From Dechloromonas sp. A34 (GTDB lineage: Bacteria > Pseudomonadota > Gammaproteobacteria > Burkholderiales > Rhodocyclaceae), in the NCBI RefSeq assembly GCF_026261605.1, contig NZ_CP102486.1, positions 4,154,001 through 4,218,000 of the forward strand: a stretch of DNA of 64,000 nt, given 5' to 3'. Below, piece by piece: positions 54,663 to 64,000 of the stretch (its first letter is position 1; each line of letters opens with the position of its first letter). The position numbers and the translations under genes were made by a program. Under the pieces are notes generated by a model. It was not told the DNA's origin and did no database searches. It was given only the letters and a program-made list of their open reading frames with translations.

Positions 54663-56923
54663 TGATTGCCCAGGAACTCGAAGTCAGCCTGCATATGGCT
54701 TTTGTCGAGGCGCGTCAAAAACGCCACGAGTTCATCACCGTTGAACACCTCCTGCTCTCTCTGATCGACAATCCGTCGGCAGCAGAAGCATTACGCTCCT
54801 GCGGTGCCAAGCCCGACACGCTACGCAAGGACCTGACCAATTTCATCAACGAGCACACGCCGACGGTTTCCGGCGAGGACGACATCGACACCCAGCCGAC
54901 GCTCGGCTTCCAGCGCGTTATCCAACGCGCCATCCTGCATGTCCAGTCTTCCGGCAAGAAGGAAGTCAATGGCGCCAACGTGCTGGTCGCCATCTATGGC
55001 GAGAAGGATTCGCACGCCGTCTATTTCCTGCAAAAGCAGGGCGTGACCCGCCTCGACGTCGTGAACTACATTTCGCACGGCATCAGCAAGGTGCCGCAAC
55101 AGAAGGCACCGATCGAGGGAGAACAGGTCGAGACCGAGGGTGAGAAGGAACAGGCCGGCCCGCTCGAGCAATACACGATCAACCTCAACGCCCTGGCACT
55201 GCAGGGCAAGATCGACCCGCTGATCGGACGCGACAAGGAGCTCGAGCGCGTCATTCAGACATTGTGCCGCCGCCGCAAGAACAACCCGCTGCTGGTTGGC
55301 GAAGCCGGGGTCGGCAAGACGGCGATCGCCGAAGGACTGGCCCGTCGCATCGTCGAGAGCGAGGTACCGGAAATCCTGGCCAAGGCCAACGTGTATTCCC
55401 TCGACATGGGCTCCCTGCTCGCCGGCACCAAGTACCGCGGCGATTTCGAGCAGCGCCTGAAGGGCGTCCTCAAGCAGTTGAGCGACAATCCCAACGCCGT
55501 GCTGTTCATTGATGAAATCCACACCCTGATTGGTGCCGGTTCCGCTTCGGGCGGGACGCTGGATGCCTCCAACCTGCTCAAGCCGGCACTCTCGTCCGGG
55601 CAGTTGAAGTGCATCGGTGCAACAACCTACACCGAATTCCGCGGCATTTTCGAGAAGGACAGCGCCCTCTCCCGCCGCTTCCAGAAAATCGACGTCAACG
55701 AGCCATCAGTGGCCGAAACCGTCGAAATCCTGAAGGGCCTGAAGTCGCGTTTCGAGGCGCACCATGGCATCAAGTACTCGGCGACGGCGATTTCTTCGGC
55801 GGTCGAATTGTCGGCTCGCTACATCACCGATCGTCATCTTCCCGACAAAGCCATCGACGTCATCGACGAAGCCGGGGCTGCTCAGCGCATCCTGCCGAAG
55901 TCGAAACAGAAGAAGGTCATCAACAAGACCGACATTGAGGAAGTCATCGCCAAGATCGCCCGCATCCCGTCGCAGCATGTGACGCTGGATGATCGCGGCG
56001 CCCTGAAGAATCTCGACCGCGACCTGAAGACCGTCGTCTTCGGTCAGGACAAGGCGATCGATGCGCTGGCCAAGGCCATCAAGATGGCGCGCTCTGGCCT
56101 CGGTAACCCGGGCAAGCCGATCGGTTCCTTCCTGTTCAGCGGCCCCACCGGGGTCGGCAAGACGGAAGTCGCCAAGCAACTCGCCTACAGCCTCGGCATC
56201 GAACTGCTGCGTTTCGACATGAGCGAGTACATGGAACGCCATGCCGTATCGCGCTTGATCGGCGCGCCACCGGGCTATGTCGGTTTCGAGCAGGGGGGAC
56301 TGTTGACCGAAGGCGTCACCAAGAAACCCTACTGCGTGCTGCTCCTCGACGAAATCGAGAAAGCGCACCCAGACATCTTCAACATCCTGTTGCAGGTCAT
56401 GGATCACGGTACGCTGACTGACAACAACGGACGCAAGGCTGATTTCCGCAACGTGGTGATCATCATGACCACCAATGCCGGCGCCGCCGACCTGCAGAAA
56501 TCGAGCATGGGTTTCACCAGCTCGAAGCAGACCGGCGACGAGATGGCCGAAATCAAGCGCCTGTTTACGCCGGAATTCCGCAACCGTCTGGATGCCACCA
56601 TCTCCTTCGCGCCGCTCGACCACGAGGTCATCCTGCGCGTCGTCGACAAGTTCCTGATGCAGCTCGAGGAACAGTTGCACGAGAAGAAGGTGGAAGCCCA
56701 CTTCACTGAGGCGGTGAAGGAACTGCTGGCGAAGAAGGGTTTCGATCCGCTGATGGGTGCCCGCCCGATGGCCCGGCTGATCCAGGACACCATCCGTTCG
56801 GCGCTGGCCGACGAGTTGCTGTTCGGCAAGCTGGCCAACGGCGGTCATGTCACGGTCGATCTCGACAAGGACGGCAAGATCAAGCTCAACTTCGAAGAAG
56901 AAAAAAGCGAAGCCATCGTTTAA
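54662..56923 (+). CDS. clpA: ATP-dependent Clp protease ATP-binding subunit ClpA
   Basis: 753 residues from the ATG at 54662. N-domain for ClpS binding (1-150), AAA1 with Walker [10 protein letters not shown] near residue 215, AAA2 with GPTGVGKTE near residue 495, and the ClpP-docking GMGARP-like region [13 protein letters not shown] near the end. Unfolds N-degron and other substrates into ClpP, which is encoded elsewhere. Confidence 0.97.
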   Translation: MIAQELEVSLHMAFVEARQKRHEFITVEHLLLSLIDNPSAAEALRSCGAKPDTLRKDLTNFINEHTPTVSGEDDIDTQPTLGFQRVIQRAILHVQSSGKKEVNGANVLVAIYGEKDSHAVYFLQKQGVTRLDVVNYISHGISKVPQQKAPIEGEQVETEGEKEQAGPLEQYTINLNALALQGKIDPLIGRDKELERVIQTLCRRRKNNPLLVGEAGVGKTAIAEGLARRIVESEVPEILAKANVYSLDMGSLLAGTKYRGDFEQRLKGVLKQLSDNPNAVLFIDEIHTLIGAGSASGGTLDASNLLKPALSSGQLKCIGATTYTEFRGIFEKDSALSRRFQKIDVNEPSVAETVEILKGLKSRFEAHHGIKYSATAISSAVELSARYITDRHLPDKAIDVIDEAGAAQRILPKSKQKKVINKTDIEEVIAKIARIPSQHVTLDDRGALKNLDRDLKTVVFGQDKAIDALAKAIKMARSGLGNPGKPIGSFLFSGPTGVGKTEVAKQLAYSLGIELLRFDMSEYMERHAVSRLIGAPPGYVGFEQGGLLTEGVTKKPYCVLLLDEIEKAHPDIFNILLQVMDHGTLTDNNGRKADFRNVVIIMTTNAGAADLQKSSMGFTSSKQTGDEMAEIKRLFTPEFRNRLDATISFAPLDHEVILRVVDKFLMQLEEQLHEKKVEAHFTEAVKELLAKKGFDPLMGARPMARLIQDTIRSALADELLFGKLANGGHVTVDLDKDGKIKLNFEEEKSEAIV

Positions 56924-56942
56924 ACTTTAACCACGTTCCAAC

Positions 56943-56969
56943 AAAGCCATGCTCTGCATGGCTTTTTTT
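56943..56969 (+). terminator. Rho-independent terminator after clpA
   Basis: AAAGCCATGC-TCT-GCATGGCTTT perfect 10-bp stem followed by a run of T. Confidence 0.9.
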
Positions 56970-56986
56970 CTGCCAGGGAGACCACA

Positions 56987-57478
56987 ATGACCTTCAAGAC
57001 CCCCGACCTTTGCGATGAATTCGAAACCGAACTCGGCAAATCCGTGCGCGTCGTCGCTCCGATGTTCCAGCGCTATGGCGGCCGCGCCAGCTTTTCCGGC
57101 GCCATCGTCACGCTGAAGCTGTTCGAGGACAATTCACTGGTCCGCGAAATCTTCGGTGAAGACGGCAAGGGCAAGGTCCTGGTCATCGACGGTGGCGGTT
57201 CGCTGCGCTGCGCCCTGGTCGGCGACCAACTGGCCATTCTGGCGCAGAAGAATGGCTGGGAAGGCGTCGTGGTTTACGGCTGCATCCGCGATTCGGCCGA
57301 TATCAACGGCATCGACATCGGCGTACGTGCCCTAAATACCCATCCGCAAAAAACCCTCAAAAAGGGCGTCGGCGACCGCAATGTCGCCGTGACCTTCGGC
57401 GGCGTCACCTTCCACCCCGGCGAATGGCTGTACGCCGACGAAGACGGCATTCTGGTCAGCAGCCCCCCCCTGAACTGA
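56987..57478 (+). CDS. rraA: RraA family protein (regulator of RNase E activity A type)
   Basis: 163 residues; [60 protein letters not shown] and [13 protein letters not shown] match RraA. Members either inhibit RNase E or act as 4-hydroxy-4-methyl-2-oxoglutarate aldolases; the GDQLA/RD(S/T) active-site pattern allows either. Preceded by AGGGAG. Confidence 0.93.
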   Translation: MTFKTPDLCDEFETELGKSVRVVAPMFQRYGGRASFSGAIVTLKLFEDNSLVREIFGEDGKGKVLVIDGGGSLRCALVGDQLAILAQKNGWEGVVVYGCIRDSADINGIDIGVRALNTHPQKTLKKGVGDRNVAVTFGGVTFHPGEWLYADEDGILVSSPPLN

Positions 57479-57515
57479 GGAAAAAATGGGAAATTCCCCT
57501 TTCTTCCCCCGCCGC

Positions 57516-59312
57516 TCAGGCATCCAGGAAGGCCTTGCTGTCGCAGCCGACCCGCACGTTGCCCCAATGCTGGCCGCCGACATGGATCGGCATGGCCATG
57601 TCGCAGAGCAGTTCCCCCGTATCGCGCAGATAGGTCTGCAGGAGCATGGACTGGGTGTTGCGCGCGGCGCGCAATTCGGTCGGCGCCTCGAATTTCCGGC
57701 GAGTCCGATTGCCCACCAGATCGGCCTGATAATCGCCGGTCATCGGCTTTGAGTATCGCGTGTTGTGCGCCGTCAGGTAGCCGTTGGTGTCGACGGCCAC
57801 GGCATAAGCGCCGCCGGTGACCTCTGCCAGCGCATCGTCGAGCAGGCTCTGGCACTCCTGCATGTAGGCATTCTCGTAGCTGACCGAGTATTTGGGCGGG
57901 TTGGTGCCGGGTATCGGCTGGTAATTGCGGTCGAAGACATTGATGCCCCGCGCCTTCATGTCTTCCAGTCTGGCCTGCAGCGCATCGCGGAATTTGCGCG
58001 CAACGTCGACGTTGCGATCGAAGGTCCCGCGCCCGATCTTGAACCGGGAGACCAGCTCCTGAACGCTCTCGGTCGCCGCTACCAGAGTGAGTGACGACTT
58101 TTCGGAACCTTCCATGTTGCTCGACATATCGGCCGAGAAGTCGTGAATCTGCGTAACGCTCTCGTGCACCTGGGCGTTGGTGGCCGTCAGTTGCTCCATG
58201 GCGGTGGCGATCTGGGCCAACTGCCCGCCCGTACGTTCGAAATCGCTGACCATCAGCTTGAATTGATCGGACGAACTCTCGACCACCAGCCGGGTCTGGC
58301 GGATATCGTTATTGATCATTTCGTTCTCGCTTTGCGTTTCGCGAACCAGATCGATCATCCCCCCGATGTTGTTGCTGATGTCCTGGGTCGCCACATTGAC
58401 CCGTTCGGCGAGTTTTCGCACTTCGTCAGCGACGACCGCGAAACCGCGGCCCATTTCGCCGGCCCGGGCGGCCTCGATCGCAGCATTGAGCGCCAGCAGA
58501 TTGGTCTGATCGGCAATGTCCTTGATCAGGCTGGCAATCTGCCGGATGCTGTCGGAACGCTGGGCCAGATTATCGACGGTATCGTTGAAGCGCCCCAGTT
58601 TTTCGGTCACCAGTTGGACCTTGTCGACAATTTCCGCCATTTCCTCCATCGACCGGCGGGCGGTCGTCAGGTTTTGCTCAGTGGAGTGCGAGATGACCTC
58701 GGTCGACGCCGAAACATCCTGGATCGCCCGCATCGTTTCGTTGCTGGCCGTGAACACGGCCTCGGTAACCTCGCCCTGACGGGCCGAGAGACGCGCCGTA
58801 TCACCGACATTCTTTTTCATCATGACGGCCTCGCGGGCAATATTGACCGTCATCTTGCGCACTTCATTGATGATTTGCCGCATCTTGTCGGCAAACCGGT
58901 TGTAGCTCTCGGCCAGGACCCGCAGTTCGTCGTGGGTCACGGTCGGCAGGTTGCGCGAGAAATCGCCCTCGCCGCGGGCTATCTCGTCAAAGATACCGCT
59001 GATGCTCTGGATCGGACGAACGATCAGATAGCGCAGGTAGAGAATCTGGAGAACATTCCAGAGCAAGGCAATGACCGTCAGCCCGATCATCAGGGCCAAC
59101 CCGGAATCGAGAATGCCGCCGATGCGGAGGACGATCTCTTCATTGACCGCGGCCTTCTTCAATTCGGCCGCCACCACCGACTTGTGATGGATATAGATAC
59201 CGAGATAAACCGTATCGATCACAAACAACAGCAGAAAGCTCATCAGCTTTTTGGTCAGCGAATTCCAGAAGGTCCGCTCGTTCCATTCATATAGTTGCCG
59301 CAATGTCCCCAT
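57516..59312 (-). CDS. Methyl-accepting chemotaxis protein with C-terminal cytoplasmic sensor domain
   Basis: 598 residues. Two TM helices (about 22-42 and 72-95) enclose only a short, about 30-residue periplasmic loop; then HAMP (about 95-150), and the MCP signalling domain with the conserved hairpin tip [40 protein letters not shown] near residues 265-305. After it lies a further domain (about 440-598; [35 protein letters not shown]) of Cache/PAS-like type. Sensing would therefore be cytoplasmic. No other che genes nearby. Confidence 0.9.
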   Translation of the reverse strand: MGTLRQLYEWNERTFWNSLTKKLMSFLLLFVIDTVYLGIYIHHKSVVAAELKKAAVNEEIVLRIGGILDSGLALMIGLTVIALLWNVLQILYLRYLIVRPIQSISGIFDEIARGEGDFSRNLPTVTHDELRVLAESYNRFADKMRQIINEVRKMTVNIAREAVMMKKNVGDTARLSARQGEVTEAVFTASNETMRAIQDVSASTEVISHSTEQNLTTARRSMEEMAEIVDKVQLVTEKLGRFNDTVDNLAQRSDSIRQIASLIKDIADQTNLLALNAAIEAARAGEMGRGFAVVADEVRKLAERVNVATQDISNNIGGMIDLVRETQSENEMINNDIRQTRLVVESSSDQFKLMVSDFERTGGQLAQIATAMEQLTATNAQVHESVTQIHDFSADMSSNMEGSEKSSLTLVAATESVQELVSRFKIGRGTFDRNVDVARKFRDALQARLEDMKARGINVFDRNYQPIPGTNPPKYSVSYENAYMQECQSLLDDALAEVTGGAYAVAVDTNGYLTAHNTRYSKPMTGDYQADLVGNRTRRKFEAPTELRAARNTQSMLLQTYLRDTGELLCDMAMPIHVGGQHWGNVRVGCDSKAFLDA

Positions 59313-59515
59313 CTCACTCTCCTTATTGCTTTAGTGCAGGGATTGGACGTCCATAAACCTCTGTCGTCAAGCCACGAAAGCCCCTATGGCTGGGCATGCG
59401 TCATACAAAAAACAATCGGCGAGCCGCCGGCACATTTCACAACCGCGCACGCAATTTCACATTGCAAAATGCGCAAAACAACCACATGATTTTAAACAAA
59501 AACAAATTGTCTTAT

Positions 59516-59529
59516 GTCTTATATAAGAC
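59516..59529. promoter_or_regulatory. 14-bp palindrome upstream of aceA promoter (candidate operator)
   Basis: GTCTTATATAAGAC is a perfect palindrome 2 nt upstream of the -35 box, with a half-site-like gtcttat... sequence (ttgtcttatg) directly before it. Likely binding site of a dimeric repressor or activator of the glyoxylate shunt; the regulator is unknown. Confidence 0.5.
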
Positions 59530-59531
59530 TA

Positions 59532-59560
59532 TTGCTGCACTGCATGAAAAAACCTATACT
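59532..59560 (+). promoter_or_regulatory. aceA promoter
   Basis: TTGCTG and TATACT with 17-nt spacing, predicting a start near 59567 and an untranslated leader of about 77 nt before the aceA ATG. Confidence 0.6.
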
Positions 59561-59643
59561 GCAAACCGTCGACCAACGCCAGCTGACCATTAGCCACGGC
59601 GACGTCGAGTAATTCAACTACTGCCAACTTTCGAGGAACAGAC

Positions 59644-60942
59644 ATGAGCACACGCGAACAGCAAATCGCCGAACTGGAAAAAGACTGGGCCACCAACCCC
59701 CGCTGGAAAGGCATCAAGCGCGGCTACTCCGCTGCTGACGTCGTCCGCCTGCGCGGCTCGGTTCCGGTCGAATACACCCTGGCCCGTCGCGGTGCCGAAA
59801 AGCTGTGGGATCTGGTCAACAACGAACCCTACGTCAACTGCCTCGGCGCCCTGACCGGTGGTCAGGCCATGCAGCAGGTCAAGGCCGGCATCAAGGCCAT
59901 CTATCTGTCCGGCTGGCAAGTTGCTGCCGACAACAATGAATACGCCGCCATGTACCCGGATCAGTCCCTGTACCCGGTTGATTCCGTGCCAAAGGTTGTC
60001 GAACGCATCAACAACGCCTTCACCCGTGCTGACGAAATTCAGTGGTCCAAAGGTGCCAACCCGGGCGACAAGGGTTACATCGACCACTTCGCCCCGATCG
60101 TGGCCGACGCTGAAGCCGGTTTCGGCGGCGTCCTGAACGCTTTCGAACTGATGAAGGCGATGATCCGCTCCGGCGCTGCCGGCGTACATTGGGAAGATCA
60201 GCTGGCTTCCGTCAAGAAGTGCGGCCACATGGGCGGCAAGGTGCTGGTTCCGACCGCCGAAGCCATCCAGAAGCTGATCGCTGCCCGTATGGCTGCAGAC
60301 GTCTGCGGCGTGCCGACCCTGGTCATCGCCCGTACCGATGCTGAAGCAGCCGACCTGCTGACCTCCGACTACGACGAAAACGACAAGCCGTTCCTGACCG
60401 GCGAACGCACCGCCGAAGGCTTCTACAAGACCAAGAAGGGTCTGGAACAGGCCATCTCCCGCGCCGTTGCCTACGCCGAGTACGCCGATCTGGTGTGGTG
60501 TGAAACCGGTACCCCGGATCTTGAATACGCCAAGCGTTTTGCTGACGCCGTGCATGCCAAGTTCCCGGGCAAGATGCTGGCCTACAACTGCTCGCCGTCC
60601 TTCAACTGGAAGAAGAACCTGGACGATGCCACCATCGCCAAGTTCCAGAAGGAACTGGGCGCCATGGGCTACAAGTACCAGTTCATCACCCTGGCTGGCA
60701 TCCACTCCATGTGGTACAACATGTTCGATCTGGCTCAAGACTACGTTGCCCGCGGCATGTCGGCCTACGTCGAGAAGGTTCAGGAGCCGGAATTCGCTGC
60801 TCGCGACCGTGGCTACACCTTCGTTTCGCATCAGCAGGAAGTCGGGACCGGTTACTTCGACGAAGTCACCACCGTCATCCAGGGTGGCAAGTCCAGCGTC
60901 ACCGCGCTGACCGGCTCGACCGAAGAAGAACAGTTCCACTAA
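59644..60942 (+). CDS. aceA: Isocitrate lyase
   Basis: 432 residues. Cleaves isocitrate to glyoxylate and succinate, opening the glyoxylate shunt for growth on acetate or fatty acids. Catalytic motif KKCGH with Cys at about 193, [30 protein letters not shown] near the start, and [13 protein letters not shown] later. Classical short bacterial form. GAGGAACAGAC precedes the ATG. Malate synthase is not in the window. Confidence 0.98.
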   Translation: MSTREQQIAELEKDWATNPRWKGIKRGYSAADVVRLRGSVPVEYTLARRGAEKLWDLVNNEPYVNCLGALTGGQAMQQVKAGIKAIYLSGWQVAADNNEYAAMYPDQSLYPVDSVPKVVERINNAFTRADEIQWSKGANPGDKGYIDHFAPIVADAEAGFGGVLNAFELMKAMIRSGAAGVHWEDQLASVKKCGHMGGKVLVPTAEAIQKLIAARMAADVCGVPTLVIARTDAEAADLLTSDYDENDKPFLTGERTAEGFYKTKKGLEQAISRAVAYAEYADLVWCETGTPDLEYAKRFADAVHAKFPGKMLAYNCSPSFNWKKNLDDATIAKFQKELGAMGYKYQFITLAGIHSMWYNMFDLAQDYVARGMSAYVEKVQEPEFAARDRGYTFVSHQQEVGTGYFDEVTTVIQGGKSSVTALTGSTEEEQFH

Positions 60943-60983
60943 GCAGCTTAAAGCTTTGAATTGCTACCTTACCCGGTAGCACT

Positions 60984-61013
60984 AGGCCGGCACTCACAAG
61001 GTGCCGGCCTTTT
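60984..61013 (+). terminator. Rho-independent terminator after aceA
   Basis: AGGCCGGCAC / GTGCCGGCCT stem with a 7-nt loop, followed by TTT. Confidence 0.88.
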
Positions 61014-61059
61014 CATTTCACATCAGCAAGTGAGGCGGGCCCGCCCCGACCCGGCGCTT

Positions 61060-61518
61060 TCAGTAGCCGGATTTCGGCATTGCAGGTGGCTTTAACTGAC
61101 CGCGGATTTCACCCGGCGGGAAGGCTTCACTGTGGACGTTGACGTAAGTGTTGCCGGCCTTGAACTTGGCCAGTTGCTCGTCGGTGAACTTGGCGCCGGC
61201 AGGAACGGCGAATCCGTTCGCAGTCCGATCCAGCTTGATGATCACAGGCCCATTCGCACTGCTGGCGCCATCGTGGATATGGGCTGCCGTCGGCGTCATC
61301 CCGCTGACCATAATCGAGCCGCTGACCATGCCGTCTGGCATCACGCTGATTTCCCCGGAGCCTTTGGCCGCACTGCTGTTGGGCGGTACCTCCTGGGCGC
61401 CGGACAGACTGACCGCCCACCCTGCCCCGAATGCCGGAGCGGTAAAGGCCAGTAAGCCGATGAGCGTCATTGAGAGAAGCTGGCGGGTAGGTCGCGTACC
61501 TTGAAGTGCCTTATTCAT
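61060..61518 (-). CDS. Exported CHRD-domain protein
   Basis: 152 residues with a signal peptide (LLSMTLIGLLAFTAPAFG). The rest is one CHRD domain: SLSGAQEVPPNSSAAKG, GMTPTAAHIHDGASSANGPVII and a final NVHSEAFPPGEIRGQL. CHRD domains occur in chordin and in bacterial secreted proteins of unclear function. Stands alone, convergent with aceA. Confidence 0.88.
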   Translation of the reverse strand: MNKALQGTRPTRQLLSMTLIGLLAFTAPAFGAGWAVSLSGAQEVPPNSSAAKGSGEISVMPDGMVSGSIMVSGMTPTAAHIHDGASSANGPVIIKLDRTANGFAVPAGAKFTDEQLAKFKAGNTYVNVHSEAFPPGEIRGQLKPPAMPKSGY

Positions 61519-61882
61519 TTTTGTCTCCTGTCTTCAATGCTGTAGTACCGATGAAAGTTCTTGCCGCATCAGCCCGAAACGCTTACCAGCGGCGTAGGAC
61601 CACCACGGTAAAAATGCCAAGCAAACGGGATGAATGTTTCCCGTGGCTATGGGACTACACCGCACCAACCGAGTTCCTCTCGATCCCGAAGCCCATCGGA
61701 ATCCACAATCAAACCCAAATGGTCGCTGACGACCACGAAGTCGCATTCGCCGCCCAAGGCCTGGAAACAATCACCGAGCATATCAAGGTGAAAATTTCGC
61801 ACTTCAAGGTCCGAGCTGTTCTCGGATAAGTCGTTCAGGCCAGTGCCAAAGTACCTATCCGCCGACCGCGACTCCCCGCGCT
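61519..61882. other. Interval without an identified gene
   Basis: 364 nt between the CHRD gene and the DUF454 gene. Open frames exist on both strands (for example 61506-61829 plus and part of 61647-62102 minus) but none has a convincing ribosome binding site or a recognisable motif. A decayed gene cannot be excluded. Confidence 0.4.
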
Positions 61883-62236
61883 TCAGATGCTCGGCCGGGA
61901 CCACATCCAGGTCAGCACCAGCCCGCCGATGGCCGCCGGCAGATAACACCAGGGTGCGGGCAGGCCGAACCAGCCGCCGATTGCACTGATCGCCAGCAGC
62001 AGAGTCGCCAGCCGTTTGGCGACCAGCGGAATCGCCCCATGGTCGCGCCAGGCCCGGATCGCCGGCCCGGCGGTCGGATGGGCCAGCAAGCGGGCTTCCC
62101 ACTCGGGGTGCGAACGCGCGAAGAAATAGGCGGCGAGAATCAGGAAGGGCGTGGTCGGTAGCAGGGGCAGGACGACCCCGGCCAATGCCAGCACCAAGGC
62201 CGTGACGCCGAACACCCGATAGAGCGGCCGCTTCAC
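61883..62236 (-). CDS. DUF454 (YbaN) family membrane protein
   Basis: 117 residues starting with GTG overlapping the LysR stop (GTGA). Pattern KRPLYRVFGVTALVLALAGVVLPLLPTTPFLILAAYFFARSHP with later HPTAGPAIRAWRDHGAIP is the YbaN signature; three to four helices. Function unknown. Confidence 0.88.
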   Translation of the reverse strand: MKRPLYRVFGVTALVLALAGVVLPLLPTTPFLILAAYFFARSHPEWEARLLAHPTAGPAIRAWRDHGAIPLVAKRLATLLLAISAIGGWFGLPAPWCYLPAAIGGLVLTWMWSRPSI

Positions 62237-63135
62237 CGCAGTTCCCAGTAACTGGCCCGGCCGTAGGTTTCCTTGAGCAGGTCGATGAACAGCCGGACCC
62301 GTAGCGGCAGGTGGCGGCGCTGCGGAAAGACCGCGTAGATGCCCATCGGCGGTGCCTGCCAGGCGTCGAGCACCGAGGTCAGCCGGCCCTCCTTGAGGTC
62401 CTGCCCGACCTCCCACAACGAACGCCAGGCCAGGCCGCGCCCGGCTAGTGCCCACTCGTGCAGCACGGCGCCGTCGTTGCATTCGAAGCTACCACCGACC
62501 TTGATCGTATCGACCTGCCCGCCCTGCGGGTCGCGGAAAACCCAGCCGCGCTGCTGGCCAAGAGAAAGGCAGTTGTGCGCCGCCAGATCGGCCGGCTCGC
62601 GCGGCACGCCATGCGCCACAAGGTAAGCCGGGCTGGCCACCACCATGCGGCGCATTTCGCCCAAGCGGACACTGACCAGGCTGGAGTCGGTCAGTTCACC
62701 GATGCGAATGGCGCAGTCGATGTTTTCATTGACCAGGTCGACCAGGCGATCGCTCAAGTCGAGATTGACCGTCACCTCGGGATTGGCCTGCATGAAATCC
62801 CCGACCAGCGGCGCGACGTGCCGACGGCCGAAACCGGAGGGCGCCGAGACCCGCAACTGGCCGCTCGCCCGCACGCCGCCGAGCGAGACCGCGGCTTCGG
62901 CATTGGCCAGATCGTTCAACACCTTCTGGCAATCTTCGAGGAAGGCCTGGCCCTCGAAAGTCAAGGTCAGCTTGCGCGTCGTACGGATCATCAGCTTGAC
63001 GCCGAGCCGGGCTTCCAGCGCATCGAGCCGGCGGCCGATAATGGCCGGCGTAACGCCTTCGCTGCGCGCCGCCGCGGACAGGCTACCGCGCGTCGAGACA
63101 TTGACGAAAGCGGAAATCTGCTTGAAGGTATCCAT
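62233..63135 (-). CDS. LysR-family transcriptional regulator
   Basis: 300 residues. N-terminal winged helix (MDTFKQISAFVNVSTRGSLS, SEGVTPAIIGRRLDALEARLG) and a LysR substrate-binding domain from about 90 (RVSAPSGFGRRHVAPLV). Divergent from the haloacid dehalogenase gene with an 84-nt gap that contains cTTTTagtAAAAg next to its own start, a possible binding site. Likely regulates that dehalogenase or itself. Confidence 0.92.
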   Translation of the reverse strand: MDTFKQISAFVNVSTRGSLSAAARSEGVTPAIIGRRLDALEARLGVKLMIRTTRKLTLTFEGQAFLEDCQKVLNDLANAEAAVSLGGVRASGQLRVSAPSGFGRRHVAPLVGDFMQANPEVTVNLDLSDRLVDLVNENIDCAIRIGELTDSSLVSVRLGEMRRMVVASPAYLVAHGVPREPADLAAHNCLSLGQQRGWVFRDPQGGQVDTIKVGGSFECNDGAVLHEWALAGRGLAWRSLWEVGQDLKEGRLTSVLDAWQAPPMGIYAVFPQRRHLPLRVRLFIDLLKETYGRASYWELR

Positions 63136-63219
63136 CTATTCGATACTTTTAGTAAAAGAATTAACGCCGATTTTGCCACTTATCTTATCCGCCAAGTAAC
63201 AATAAACTTCGGACCTATC

Positions 63220-63918
63220 ATGACGCAAGCACCTGCCGCCCCGATCAAAGCCATCGCCTTCGACGCCTATGCCACGCTGTTCGACGTCTATTGCATGGAA
63301 GCGCTGGCCGAGGAATATTTCCCCGGCCAGGGGAAAGCCTTGACCATCCTGTGGCGGCAGAAGCAGATCGAATACACGCGCATCCGCAGCATGAGCAGCC
63401 AGTTCCGCACCTTCTGGGAAGTCACCCGCGATGCGCTGATTTTCGCCGCACGCAGTCTGCAACTCGCGATGACCGACTCGCAGCGCCAGCACCTGATGAA
63501 CCAGTACGCCTGCCTGCGCCCTTTCCCGGAAAACCTGGCGACGCTGGAAGCGCTCAAGGCCATGGGCATCCCGCTCGCCATCCTCTCGAACGGCACGCAC
63601 TCGATGCTCGACATCGCCGTCAAGTACAACGACATGAACCACCTGTTCGCCCACATCCTGTCGGCCGACAGCGTACAGAAATTCAAGACCTCGCCCGAGG
63701 TCTACCAGCTGGCCCTCGATGCCTTCCAACTGCCGGCCCGGGACATCCTCTTCGTCTCGGCCAATGCCTGGGATGCCTGCGCCGCCACCTGGTTCGGCTT
63801 CACCACCTTCTGGGTCAATCGCAGCCAGCAACCGGAGGAGGTTCTCGATGTCTCACCGACAGCCACCGGCCGCCAGTTGTCCGACGTCCTGACCTACGTA
63901 CGCGGCCTGCACGGCTGA
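63220..63918 (+). CDS. Haloacid dehalogenase, type II (HAD superfamily)
   Basis: 232 residues. HAD motif I FDAYATLFDVY with nucleophilic Asp, motif II LSNGTHSML, Lys in KFKTSPEVYQLAL and motif III VSANAWDACAATWFGFTTFWVNR match L-2-haloacid dehalogenases. Removes halide from short 2-haloacids by SN2 attack. Divergent from the LysR gene, followed 46 nt later by another gene on the same strand. Confidence 0.92.
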   Translation: MTQAPAAPIKAIAFDAYATLFDVYCMEALAEEYFPGQGKALTILWRQKQIEYTRIRSMSSQFRTFWEVTRDALIFAARSLQLAMTDSQRQHLMNQYACLRPFPENLATLEALKAMGIPLAILSNGTHSMLDIAVKYNDMNHLFAHILSADSVQKFKTSPEVYQLALDAFQLPARDILFVSANAWDACAATWFGFTTFWVNRSQQPEEVLDVSPTATGRQLSDVLTYVRGLHG

Positions 63919-63964
63919 CCCGATCACTGTTTCCAACCTTCAACCTTAACGACAAGGAGCACTC

Positions 63965-64000
63965 ATGAGCCTCAATCTGCCACAAGGCGTGCAAATCACC
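63965..64000 (+). CDS. Start of a gene cut by the window edge
   Basis: ATG at 63965 after a strong ribosome binding site (acaaggagcactc) and reading MSLNLPQGVQIT to the last base. Twelve residues are too few to name it. Same orientation as the dehalogenase, so possibly co-transcribed. Confidence 0.6.
   Translation, partial: MSLNLPQGVQIT

Larger units (their letters stand above)
59313..59643. other. Regulatory gap between the chemoreceptor gene and aceA
   Basis: 331 nt between divergent genes. It is noticeably AT-rich from 59460 on and holds the aceA promoter and palindrome listed separately. The part next to the chemoreceptor gene (59313-59450) has no element I could identify. Confidence 0.5.

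Overview
The window is about 64 kb of high-GC, gene-dense DNA from a betaproteobacterium. The gene order suggests Rhodocyclales (a Dechloromonas/Azonexus-like organism); this is inferred from synteny, not from a database match. Supporting blocks are rpsP-rimM-trmD-rplS, ilvB-ilvH-ilvC-pssA-leuA, xseB-ispA-dxs beside a Rieske oxygenase, sigma factor-DUF3619-DUF3106-RDD, divergent lptFG/pepA-holC-valS, and cspA/clpS-clpA.

Left part (1 to about 18,280) is accessory. It opens with the 3' end of an FtsX/MacB-type ABC exporter permease, its ATPase and a 55-residue membrane protein. A metal-efflux block follows: a His-rich CzcI-like protein, CzcC, CzcB, CzcA and a convergent DMT exporter with a very His-rich tail. 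Then come a YnfA-like protein and a minus-strand group of a helicase IV-like SF1 helicase (5' end apparently frameshifted), a membrane protein with a topoisomerase-type C4 zinc finger, and a small HD-type alarmone hydrolase. The last accessory block (13,950-17,744) is a tightly overlapped three-gene operon: a DUF4297/Cap4-like nuclease, a small middle protein, and an SMC/Rad50-like ABC ATPase with a four-cysteine element. I read this as an ABC-three-component (ABC-3C) type anti-invader system, the best candidate for an under-described system here. Three 20-bp direct repeats (18,221-18,280) sit exactly between this block and the first core gene and look like a mobile-element end.

Right part (18,288-64,000) is core chromosome: cell-wall amidase amiC, tsaE, queG, sulfurtransferase, STAS-like protein, DMT transporter, Rieske oxygenase, isoprenoid genes xseB-ispA-dxs, folE2, the ribosomal protein/tRNA modification operon, branched-chain amino acid and phosphatidylserine synthesis, an ECF-like sigma factor operon, LPS export (lptFG), pepA-holC-valS, a fused pabB-pabC, a TusA-like protein, a BepA-like protease, moaC with orphan soxYZ, cspA, clpS-clpA, rraA, a chemoreceptor with a C-terminal sensor, isocitrate lyase, a CHRD protein, a DUF454 protein, and a LysR regulator divergent from a haloacid dehalogenase. 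A 28-codon remnant of wrbA appears to mark a deletion between yihY and a DUF2069 gene.

No tRNA, rRNA, CRISPR array or intact transposase was seen. Many starts are not ATG (GTG: ispA, trmD, tsaE, moaC, soxZ, pepA; TTG: rimM, sseA, holC; probably CTG for the sigma factor), usually with 1-4 nt stop/start overlaps that support the choice.
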